Shown here one piece after another: positions 36,201 through 42,873 of a stretch of DNA of 64,000 bases. A model generated the notes under the pieces. It saw only the letters and a program-made list of their open reading frames with translations, made no database searches and had not been told where the DNA came from. How positions within the stretch are numbered: position 1 is the stretch's first letter; every line of letters begins with the position of its first letter. A program made the position numbers and the translations under genes. Origin of the DNA: Pseudomonas putida (GTDB lineage Bacteria; Pseudomonadota; Gammaproteobacteria; Pseudomonadales; Pseudomonadaceae); assembly GCF_028682455.1 (NCBI RefSeq), contig NZ_JANHLD010000001.1, forward strand, positions 1,776,001-1,840,000, given 5' to 3'.

Positions 36201-36260
36201 CAACAGGCTGACCACGCTGGCCAGCACCGGGCGACGGATGAACGGATCGGTAAAAGCCAT
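33213..36260 (-). CDS. mexW: RND multidrug efflux permease, MexW-like
   Basis: The 1015-residue inner-membrane transporter has the 12-span HAE1-RND plan with two large periplasmic loops. The N-terminus FTDPFIRRPVLASVVSLLI and the span-4 proton-relay motif GLVVDDAIVVVENIHRHIEEG (paired Asp) are typical. It would expel drugs through a tripartite pump with the adaptor encoded 13 bases upstream; no outer-membrane channel gene is nearby, so OprM or a similar channel is probably shared. The MexW assignment rests on resemblance and on the position beside colRS, as in P. aeruginosa. Substrates are not readable from sequence. Confidence 0.85.
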   Translation of the reverse strand: MAFTDPFIRRPVLASVVSLLIVLLGFQAWSKLPIRQYPQMENALITVTTAYPGANAETIQGYITQPMQQSLASAEGIDYMTSVSRQNFSVISVYARIGADSDRLFTELLAKANEVKNKLPQDAEDPVLSKEAADASALMYISFYSSEMSNPQITDYLSRVIQPKLATLPGMAEAEILGNQLFAMRLWIDPVKLAGYGLSANEVTDAVRRYNFLSAAGEVKGEYIVTSINATTELKTAEAFANIPLKTSGDSRVLLGDVARVEMGAENYDTVSSFDGTPSVYIGIKATPGANPLDVIKEVRKLMPELESQLPPNLKASIAYDATLFIQASIDEVIKTLVEAVLIVIVVVFLFLGALRSVMIPVITIPLSMIGVLFFMQLMGYSLNLLTLLAMVLAIGLVVDDAIVVVENIHRHIEEGKSPFEAALEGAREIAMPVVSMTITLAAVYAPIGFLEGLTGALFKEFALTLAGAVIISGIVALTLSPMMCALLLRHDPNPSGLAHRLDQLFEGLKVRYQKLLHATLNTRPVVLVFAVIVLCLIPVFLMFTKNELAPDEDQGVIFMMATAPQPTNLDYLSAYTDEFIDIFKAFPEYYSSFQINGFNGVQSGIGGFLLKPWNERERTQMALLPLVQSKLEGIAGLQIFGFNLPSLPGTGEGLPFQFVISTANDYESLLEVAERVKERAQASGKFAFLDIDLAFDKPEVVVDIDRAKAAQMGVSMDALGGTLATLLGEAEINRFTIDGRSYKVIAQVERPFRDNPDWLSNYYVKNQQGQMLPLSTLITLSDRARPRQLNQFQQLNAAIIQGVPMVSMGEALDTVLGIAHEEAPEGYTFDYAGAARQYVQEGSALWVTFGLALAIIYLVLAAQFESFRDPLVILVTVPLSICGALIPLFLGISSMNIYTQVGLVTLIGLISKHGILVVEFANQLRLQKGLSAREAVEEAAAIRLRPVLMTTAAMVFGMVPLILASGAGAVSRFDIGTVIATGMSVGTLFTLFVLPCVYTLLARADAPQAQAQTA

Positions 36261-36273
36261 GACGCCTCCTCGA

Positions 36274-37425
36274 TCAGTTGGCGTGCGCCGAATTGGTTGA
36301 CGGTACTTTCAGGTTTTTGTCCGGGCTGATGGTGATCGATGCGCCCTGGGACAGCTTCAGCTGGCCGGCGGTCACCACTTGCTCCCCGGCCTTGAGGCCC
36401 TTGCTGATGACCACCAGGCCATCGCGGCGCTCACCGGTATCGACGAAGCGCCGCTGCGCGGTCAGCTCGGGCTGGCCTTCGGCGTTTTTCTGCGGCTGGC
36501 CGTCTTCGTCCTTCTTCGGCACGGCCACGTACACCGAGTTGCCGTACAAGGTGTAGGTCACGGCACTTTCGGGCACCACGACCTGTGGCACGGGATCGGG
36601 CAGCAGCACCTGCAGGCTGCTGAACATTCCGGGTAACAGCTTGCCGTCGGGGTTGGCCAGGGTCGCGCGCACCTGCACGTTGCGGGTGCTGTCTTCGACC
36701 TTGGGGTTGATGGCGCTGATGGTGCCGGGAAAGGTTTGTTGGGGGTATGCAGCGACGCTTACCAGAACCTGCTGGCCGATGCTCAGCTTGGGGATTGCCT
36801 GTTCAGCCACGAAGAAGTCCACATAGAGACTGCTCAGGTCCTGCAGGGTCGCGATCACCGTACCGCTGGCCAGGTAGTCGCCAACGTCCACCTGGCGGAT
36901 GCCGATGGTGCCGCTGAAGGGAGCATTGATGCTTTTCTTGGCCAGGGATGCCTTGAGTTGGTCGACCACGGCCTTGCTGCGTTTGTACTGGGCGTTGAGG
37001 CGGTCGTACTCGCCACGGGAAATCGCCTGGCTGCCGACCAGCTGGCTGCCGCGATTGAAGTCCACCTGGGCCAGGCCAAGATCTGCCAGGGCGGTGCCGA
37101 GCAGGGCGGTTTCCACATCGCTGTCCAGTTGCAGCAAGGGCTGGCCCTTGCGCACCTGTTGCCCGGACTCGAACTGCAGGGCCTTGACGGTACCTGCTAT
37201 TTCCAGGCTCAGGTCCACCCCTTGCAGGGCGGTGAGGCTGCCCACTGCAGGCAGGCGATTTTGCCAGACGCGTTCAGTGGACTCGGCAGCCGCCACGCTG
37301 ATGGGTGGCTTGGGGGCCGAGAACATCTGGATCTGCTGATAGATGGAGAACGCCTTGTAGCCTCCAAGGATCAGCACGAGCAGCAGAACAACACCCAACA
37401 TGATCAGCATGCGGCGGCGCAGCAT
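36274..37425 (-). CDS. mexV: RND efflux periplasmic adaptor, MexV-like
   Basis: The 383-residue membrane-fusion protein has a basic N-terminus and one signal/anchor span (MLIMLGVVLLLVLILGGYKA), a split lipoyl domain, a coiled-coil hairpin around QLVGSQAISRGEYDRLNAQ, a beta-barrel and a membrane-proximal domain. It links the RND permease to the outer-membrane channel. No lipobox cysteine is present, so it is membrane-anchored. The start follows AAGGAAC; the longer upstream frame adds no family sequence. It is the first gene of the mexVW operon. Confidence 0.87.
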   Translation of the reverse strand: MLRRRMLIMLGVVLLLVLILGGYKAFSIYQQIQMFSAPKPPISVAAAESTERVWQNRLPAVGSLTALQGVDLSLEIAGTVKALQFESGQQVRKGQPLLQLDSDVETALLGTALADLGLAQVDFNRGSQLVGSQAISRGEYDRLNAQYKRSKAVVDQLKASLAKKSINAPFSGTIGIRQVDVGDYLASGTVIATLQDLSSLYVDFFVAEQAIPKLSIGQQVLVSVAAYPQQTFPGTISAINPKVEDSTRNVQVRATLANPDGKLLPGMFSSLQVLLPDPVPQVVVPESAVTYTLYGNSVYVAVPKKDEDGQPQKNAEGQPELTAQRRFVDTGERRDGLVVISKGLKAGEQVVTAGQLKLSQGASITISPDKNLKVPSTNSAHAN

Positions 37426-37547
37426 AGTCCAGTTCCTTGGATACGATTTATTGTTCGATGGCACGACTGCGGGCGTTCCTGCCCACGTGCGATGTAGCGA
37501 TATTACGCGTTTGACCGGTTTTGGGAACTTTCTGTTCCCGGGTGGTT

Positions 37548-38645
37548 TCAGGCCAGGTGCAAGTGGTTGTCCCACAGCCCGGATGGCAATTGCAGGGGTT
37601 GGCCGATCAGTTCGGGCTTGCGGCAGTCATACAGCCGGCATCGCCCCTGGCCCGAGGTGACGACAAAACCGTCGGCCACCGCACCCACACCGGCACAATC
37701 GGGCATCGGCGCATCCAGGCGCACCTGCGCGGTGTCCAGGTCCCATATGAACAGGCGATTGGCCCGCGGTGCGGTCAAGGCGACCAGGCGCAGCTCGCTA
37801 TGAATGGCCACGCTGGCGGTGTAGTTGGCCATCGACTGCAACTGCTGCTCGGGGACCTCGAAGGCCTGGAACGCTTGCCCCGGACGCTTGATCGCCAACA
37901 GCTCGGCGGTTTCATCGCCCGAGCCCATGAACTGCTGGCCGGCGACGATGGTGCCGTCGCTGGCAATTGCCAGGTGACGCACGCTGTTCATCTGCTGGGG
38001 CAGTTCTTCCTTGCTCAGCAGGGTGCCGTCGCGCTGCATCAGCACCAGGCTCGGTTCCATGGCGTCGAGGTTCATCTCTACCCGGCTTTCGGCCTCGGTG
38101 CGAATGCCGCCATTGGCGACCACCAGGGTTTCGCCATCGGGCATCCACGACACCTGGTGCGGACCGATACCGTGAGTCGGGATCTCGCCGGCATGGGCAA
38201 GGCGTTCGCCGTCAAAACGATAGACACCGAGTACGCCACGACCGGGATCGGTGGTGTCGTTCTCGGTGGCATACAGCCATTCGCCGCTCTTGTGGATGAC
38301 CGCATGCCCATAGAAGTGCCGGTTCGGCTGCGAGGTGATGGTCTGCAACAGACGCCCATCGCGCAGGTCGACAAGATAGCTTTCGGTGCCGGGGCGCCGG
38401 GCTACGAACAGGGCAATGGGCAGTTCGGGGTGGTTGATGATGTCGTGGCAACGCTGGCCAACCTGGGTGGCGAACACCTGGGTGCCGTCCAGCCGATAGC
38501 CGACGGCGTAGTGCTTGCCATCGCCGTCATCGCGGGCCGAGAGCAGCAGCGGGCCGCTTTCTTTGCCGCGAAACAAGGTCCAGCCGCCCAGGGTGAGGGC
38601 GCTGAGTAGAACGCTACCGAGTTTGAGAGCCTGGCGTCGCAACAT
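37548..38645 (-). CDS. DUF1513 beta-propeller protein, probably periplasmic
   Basis: The 365-residue protein has an export signal with a twin-arginine near the start (MLRRQALKLGSVLLSALTLGG). The rest is made of repeats reading like propeller blades, with motifs such as HFYGHAVIHKSGEWLYATEND and GIGPHQVSWMPDGETLVVANGG. DUF1513 has no known function. It is the third gene of a minus operon behind the di-heme protein and an imelysin, only 2 bases after the latter, so a role with them in the periplasm is likely. Confidence 0.82.
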   Translation of the reverse strand: MLRRQALKLGSVLLSALTLGGWTLFRGKESGPLLLSARDDGDGKHYAVGYRLDGTQVFATQVGQRCHDIINHPELPIALFVARRPGTESYLVDLRDGRLLQTITSQPNRHFYGHAVIHKSGEWLYATENDTTDPGRGVLGVYRFDGERLAHAGEIPTHGIGPHQVSWMPDGETLVVANGGIRTEAESRVEMNLDAMEPSLVLMQRDGTLLSKEELPQQMNSVRHLAIASDGTIVAGQQFMGSGDETAELLAIKRPGQAFQAFEVPEQQLQSMANYTASVAIHSELRLVALTAPRANRLFIWDLDTAQVRLDAPMPDCAGVGAVADGFVVTSGQGRCRLYDCRKPELIGQPLQLPSGLWDNHLHLA

Positions 38646-38647
38646 GA

Positions 38648-39712
38648 TCAGTCACCGTCGTTGGCGTTGAAGCCCAGCTGGATGCCCAACGCCTTGGCCA
38701 GCTCGCCTTCATGCAGGCGGTGGACAACGTTGAGGCTGTCGTAGATTGCATTGAGCTGCTGGCGACCGGCTTCGTCTTCGAGCAGTTCGCCCAGTGGTTT
38801 CTGGTTGGCGGCCAGCAGCTTCAGGGCATTGGCGTAGGCGGCGTCGATCTTGTCGGCCAGGGCCTTCTGATCCTTGCCGAGCAAGCCACGCAGGCCCTGG
38901 TTGTCGACACCGACCCAGACGGTCTGTGCGGCAGTCAGGCTGGCCTCGAGGCTCTTGAGCGAGGAGTGGCTGCGCCAGGCTTCGGCCTGCAGCGGCTGCG
39001 GGATGCCTTTGCTCAAGCGGCCCATGGGCGCGCCGAGTTTTTTCTTCAGGGTGTCCAGGGCCGTGACCTGGGCCCGCAGCAGATCGGCGATCGCTTCGTG
39101 GGAGTCGGCATAGCGCTGGTTGGGGAACTTGGTCATCTGCGCCAGCATGCCGTCGGTGTTGTTCCAACCTTTGAGGATCTCTTCGGCCAGCGCCTTCTGG
39201 TGTTCACCGATGGCGACCAGCAGTGGGCAGTAGCGAGCTTTTTGCTCGGCATTGGCGGCATCCGGCTTGCTGTCGAACAGGATGTATTCGTAGGCGGAGA
39301 GACCGCGCACGACGACGCTGGACTTGGCCAGGGAGGCGGCATCTACCGGCTTGTCGCCATTGACCAGTTGCTCGACCTGGCGACCGACCAGGTTCTTTTT
39401 GTCGGGCCAGAACTGCACCTGCCAGGCGCGGTTGCCTTCGGCCAGCGGGCCGATCAGCAGGGGTTGCAGCTCGGCCCAGGCTTTTTGTGCGTGGAGGAAA
39501 TCGGCACGGGCCGTGGCCAGGTCGGCCTTGCCTTCGCAGAAGGCCAGGGCGCTGACGGCCAGCTGGCGGTCGGCTTCGACCCAACGGCTGTAGGTCGGCA
39601 GGATCACCTGCTTGGCAATCGCGGCGGAGGTCACTGCTTGCGGGTCTTGCGGCGAGCAGGCGCCCAGGGCAAGGGCAGCGAGGCTTGTGAACAACAGTTT
39701 GGGTCGGAACAT
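38648..39712 (-). CDS. Imelysin-family lipoprotein lacking the GxHxxE histidine
   Basis: The 354-residue protein has a lipoprotein signal (SLAALALGAC, lipid on Cys19) and the all-helical imelysin (M75-like) fold. The family motif GxHxxE appears as GLSAYE at residues 137-142, with Ser where the putative metal-binding His should be; Glu142 is kept. Imelysins are periplasmic or outer-membrane proteins tied to iron uptake. It lies between the di-heme cytochrome (16-base gap) and the DUF1513 gene (2-base gap), so the three form one operon. The lost His suggests a structural or binding role. Confidence 0.85.
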   Translation of the reverse strand: MFRPKLLFTSLAALALGACSPQDPQAVTSAAIAKQVILPTYSRWVEADRQLAVSALAFCEGKADLATARADFLHAQKAWAELQPLLIGPLAEGNRAWQVQFWPDKKNLVGRQVEQLVNGDKPVDAASLAKSSVVVRGLSAYEYILFDSKPDAANAEQKARYCPLLVAIGEHQKALAEEILKGWNNTDGMLAQMTKFPNQRYADSHEAIADLLRAQVTALDTLKKKLGAPMGRLSKGIPQPLQAEAWRSHSSLKSLEASLTAAQTVWVGVDNQGLRGLLGKDQKALADKIDAAYANALKLLAANQKPLGELLEDEAGRQQLNAIYDSLNVVHRLHEGELAKALGIQLGFNANDGD

Positions 39713-39728
39713 GCCCGGCTCCTTTGGC

Positions 39729-41156
39729 TTAAAGTGAATTCAGGAACGCCACCAACGCGGCGCGTTGCTCGGCATTGAAGGTCAATACGTGCTGCTTGGC
39801 CGCCTCGGCTTCGCCGCCGTGCCAGAGCACGGCTTCGAGCAGGTTGCGGGCGCGGCCGTCGTGAAGAAACTGGGTGTGGCCGCTGACGGTCTGGGTCAGG
39901 CCGATACCCCACAGAGGAGGGGTACGCCAGTCCTGGCCACTGGCCTTGAACTCGGTGCGATTGTCGGCAAGGCCTGGGCCCATGTCGTGCAACAGCATGT
40001 CGCTGTAGGGGCGAATCAACTGATTGGCCAGCTCCGGCTCGGCGGCATCGGCGGCGGTGGTGAAGCTTGGGGTGTGGCAGCCTTGGCAACCGGCCTGGTG
40101 AAAAAGGTTCTTGCCGGCCAGCACCTGGGGCGAATCGACGTCCTGGCGGATCGGCACCGCCAGGTTGCGGGTGTAGAACAACACCAGGCGCAGGATGTTC
40201 TCACTGACTTCCTGCTCGCCGTCGGCACCCTTGCCGTCAGGAGCATTCAGGCAGTCGACCTGTGCCGGTGTGCAGTCGTCCACGGGGCGCAGGCGGGTGG
40301 TCAGGCCCATGTCGCCCGAAAACGCATGCACGTTCTGCTGGTTGAGGTTCGGTTGCCCGGCTTTCCAGCCAAAACGGCCCATCACCGTCTTGCCCAAGGC
40401 ATCGTCCCAGACCTGGTTGGCCCGCCCGCGAATGCCATCGCCATTGCGATCATCGGGGTCGGCGTTGGCCAACAGGGCGGCCTCGGGGATCGCTTCGAGC
40501 AGGCCCAGGCCGATCATCGGCGGGGCGATGCGGGCGGAAAAGCGCGTATCGGGGTGCATCGGGCCGTAGCCGAGCTGGGTGATCTGCAGGGCGGGCTGGC
40601 GCAGTTCTATCGTGCTGCCGTCCTTGAAGGTCACCGGCACCGGAGTGTACTCGACCCGAACCTTGCCTTCGGGGGGAACCCCAGGCACGGCCATGTCCTG
40701 GAACTGACCGCCATACACAGGTTCGGGGACGATGCCCAGTTGTTCGATGACCTTGGCGTAATGGGGCTGGTCGGGAATCGACAGGCGTACCAGCATCGAT
40801 ACCGCATGCTTGGCATTGGGGCCGGGTGGATGTCCACGGCCGTCCTTGATATGGCAGTTCTGGCAGGCGTTGGTATTGAACAGCGGCCCCAGGCCGTCAC
40901 GGGCCGTGGTGGTCGCGGGGGCGATGACCCAAGGGTTGCGGAAGAAGCTGTTGCCGACGCTGAAGTCCAGGCGCCGGCTGGGCGCGAGGTTGGCAGAGGG
41001 CATGGAGTAGGCATTCTGGTCGCGCTTGTTGACCGTCGTCTTGCCACCGCCCAACGCTTCGCCGGGCTCGGCCTGGGTGAAACGCGGGGCGTCGTCGCAA
41101 CCTGCCAGGCCGACAGCCAGCAGCAGGGGACAAAGGCGATAAAGCAACGAGGACAT
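39729..41156 (-). CDS. Di-heme c-type lipoprotein (DUF1111, di-heme oxidoreductase family)
   Basis: The 475-residue protein has a lipoprotein signal (LLLAVGLAGC, Cys20) and two heme-c sites, CQNCH at 98-102 and CQGCH in the C-terminal part. The segments GLGPLFNTNACQNCH and FLHDGRARNLLEAVLWHGGEA are typical of the DUF1111/thiol-oxidoreductase family related to di-heme peroxidases. It should move electrons in the periplasm; the substrate is unknown. It leads the operon with the second imelysin and DUF1513, a combination found next to icmP in pseudomonads. Confidence 0.85.
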   Translation of the reverse strand: MSSLLYRLCPLLLAVGLAGCDDAPRFTQAEPGEALGGGKTTVNKRDQNAYSMPSANLAPSRRLDFSVGNSFFRNPWVIAPATTTARDGLGPLFNTNACQNCHIKDGRGHPPGPNAKHAVSMLVRLSIPDQPHYAKVIEQLGIVPEPVYGGQFQDMAVPGVPPEGKVRVEYTPVPVTFKDGSTIELRQPALQITQLGYGPMHPDTRFSARIAPPMIGLGLLEAIPEAALLANADPDDRNGDGIRGRANQVWDDALGKTVMGRFGWKAGQPNLNQQNVHAFSGDMGLTTRLRPVDDCTPAQVDCLNAPDGKGADGEQEVSENILRLVLFYTRNLAVPIRQDVDSPQVLAGKNLFHQAGCQGCHTPSFTTAADAAEPELANQLIRPYSDMLLHDMGPGLADNRTEFKASGQDWRTPPLWGIGLTQTVSGHTQFLHDGRARNLLEAVLWHGGEAEAAKQHVLTFNAEQRAALVAFLNSL

Positions 41157-41298
41157 CGAAAATCCTGGGGCTTGGGGTAAAAACCGGCGTGCAAGCTTAG
41201 CAGGCTAAGTTAAATCGAATAAGAGGGATTTGCGTTTGGCGGATGAAATCTGTGTTATCTGCGCATGTTGTCAGGGGGGAGCAGGCGGGGACTGGGCT

Positions 41299-41328
41299 GA
41301 TAGCGGGGCAAGCCCGTTCCCGCACAGG
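41299..41328. repeat. Single REP element
   Basis: One copy with GCGGGGCAAGCCCG core and a TTCCCGCACAGG edge lies 12 bases before the terminator stem that follows icmP. Confidence 0.7.
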
Positions 41329-41340
41329 CAGTGGCCCACG

Positions 41341-41368
41341 AAAAAGGCGACCCGATGGTCGCCTTTTT
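41341..41368. terminator. Terminator of icmP (bidirectional form)
   Basis: AAAAAGGCGACC/GGTCGCCTTTTT (41341-41352/41357-41368) closes a CGAT loop; on the minus strand it is a strong stem followed by T residues, 17 bases after the icmP stop. It separates icmP from the downstream di-heme operon, so the latter needs its own promoter in 41157-41298. Confidence 0.9.
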
Positions 41369-41384
41369 TGGTCCGGCTGCTGAG

Positions 41385-42725
41385 TCAGAACTCGTGGTCG
41401 GCAGTGTCCGGGTTCAGGTTGGCAATGCCCAGTTTGCCTGCGGCCTGTTCGATGGCACCGGTCTGCTTGACCAGCGAGGCGATGGCGTCGCGCACGATCT
41501 GGTTGCCGGCGGTGTTGTCGGCCGCGATCAGCTGGTCGTAGTGCTCACCCTTTTTGGCGTGGTCGACGATGACCTGGATCTTCGCTTCGGTGGCTTCAAG
41601 GTCGGCCTTGAGGGTGGCGTCGGTGGCCGGGTCGATCTTGGCGACCAGCGAGGACAGGCTCGGGCCGGTCATCTTGCTGCCGTCGGCGCGCAGGTACTCG
41701 CCCAGGTAGACGTTGCGGATGCCCTTGGCGTCGTAGAAGTGCGAGTAGTGGGTGTTGTCGCTGAAGCAGTCGTGCTCGTCTTCAGGGGAGTTGGCTTCCA
41801 GGGAAACCTTCATGCGCTCGCCCGCCAGTTCGCCCAGCGACAGGCTGCCCATGCCGAACAGCATTTTACGCAGGCCGTCGGTGACAGGCTCGGCTTCGAG
41901 GGTGGCGCGGTAGTTGCTGGCAACGCCAGGTGCCCAGTTGCCGACCATTTCTTCGAGGTCGCTGACCAGCAGTTGGGTCACGGCCTTGAGGTAGGCGCGG
42001 CGACGCTCGTTGTGACCACCCGTGGCGCCTTGGCCTTCCAGGTAATCGGAAGCAGGACGTGCGCCGGCGCCCGGGCCGGTGCCGTTCAGGTCCTGGCCCC
42101 AGAGCAGGAATTCGATGGCGTGGTAGCCGGTGGCAACGTTGGCTTCGGAACCGCCCAGCTCATTGAGGCTGGCGAGTTTTTCCGGGGTGATTTCCTTGAC
42201 GTCGATCTTGTCTTCGCCGACCTGGATTTCAGTGTTGGCAATGATGTTGGCCGAAGCACCCGGGTTGCCCAGGGCATGCTCGTAGCTGGCGTCGACGTAG
42301 TCGATCAGGCCTTCGTCCAGCGGCCAGGCGTTCACTTGGCCTTCCCAGTCGTCGACGATGGTATTGCCGAAACGGAACACTTCGCTCTGCAGGTAAGGAA
42401 CGCGGGCGGCTACCCAGGCGGCCTTGGCGGCCTTGGCGGCCTTCAGGGTTTCGTCGTTGGGCTTGGCGAGGAAGGCATCGATAGCGGTCTGCAGGGTCTT
42501 GGCGGTGCTCAGCGAGTCGCTGTACACGGCGTGGACCATATCGGCGTAGTGCTTGACCACGGCCTTGGCGGCGGCCTCGTCGACGGCACCGGCTGCCGGT
42601 GCTGCTGCGCTGGCGGCAGGGGCCTGGGCTTGCGGTGCGGCCGCCTTGTCCTTGTCATCGCCGCAACCGGCGAGAGAGATGGCAATGGCCAACAGACTGG
42701 CGGTGGCCAGAGGCATACGAATCAT
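41385..42725 (-). CDS. icmP: IcmP-type imelysin lipoprotein
   Basis: The 446-residue protein resembles the insulin-cleaving metalloproteinase of P. aeruginosa in length and position. It has a lipoprotein signal (LLAIAISLAGC, Cys21), an Ala/Pro-rich linker and the imelysin domain with an intact GYHAIE motif (GxHxxE, residues 200-205). Family members are Fur-regulated and linked to iron, though their true substrate is unclear. The start is the ATG followed by IRMPLATAS; an upstream in-frame ATG adds 16 residues without a signal. A Fur-box-like sequence lies 60 bases upstream. Confidence 0.9.
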   Translation of the reverse strand: MIRMPLATASLLAIAISLAGCGDDKDKAAAPQAQAPAASAAAPAAGAVDEAAAKAVVKHYADMVHAVYSDSLSTAKTLQTAIDAFLAKPNDETLKAAKAAKAAWVAARVPYLQSEVFRFGNTIVDDWEGQVNAWPLDEGLIDYVDASYEHALGNPGASANIIANTEIQVGEDKIDVKEITPEKLASLNELGGSEANVATGYHAIEFLLWGQDLNGTGPGAGARPASDYLEGQGATGGHNERRRAYLKAVTQLLVSDLEEMVGNWAPGVASNYRATLEAEPVTDGLRKMLFGMGSLSLGELAGERMKVSLEANSPEDEHDCFSDNTHYSHFYDAKGIRNVYLGEYLRADGSKMTGPSLSSLVAKIDPATDATLKADLEATEAKIQVIVDHAKKGEHYDQLIAADNTAGNQIVRDAIASLVKQTGAIEQAAGKLGIANLNPDTADHEF

Positions 42726-42784
42726 GGTGAATTCCTGCGTCGAGAGGTTGGACAGGCGTACCGGGGTACGCAAAGCTGCAACAT

Positions 42785-42803
42785 AATGCGAAAGATTTGC
42801 ATT
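42785..42803 (-). promoter_or_regulatory. Fur-box-like inverted repeat upstream of icmP
   Basis: AATGCGAAAGATTTGCATT is a 19-base imperfect palindrome (7 of 9 pairs around a central G) in the form common to Pseudomonas Fur sites. It lies 60 bases upstream of the icmP ATG in the icmP-bifA gap. The icmP locus of P. aeruginosa is iron-starvation-induced, which supports the reading. Confidence 0.55.
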
Positions 42804-42873
42804 TTGTGTAAAGGGGCAGTCACGTAAATATTCAAATGCGTGGTTCTGCCCTTTTACTCAACGCCGGTGGGGG

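Noticed and set aside
33213..37425. A third pump gene (outer-membrane channel) in the mexVW operon
   Set aside because: The gene after mexW is on the other strand behind a terminator; the pump must use a channel encoded elsewhere.
37523..37539. GGGAAC/GTTCCC hairpin as terminator of the DUF1513 gene
   Set aside because: On the minus strand it is followed by A residues, not T residues, so it is not an intrinsic terminator.
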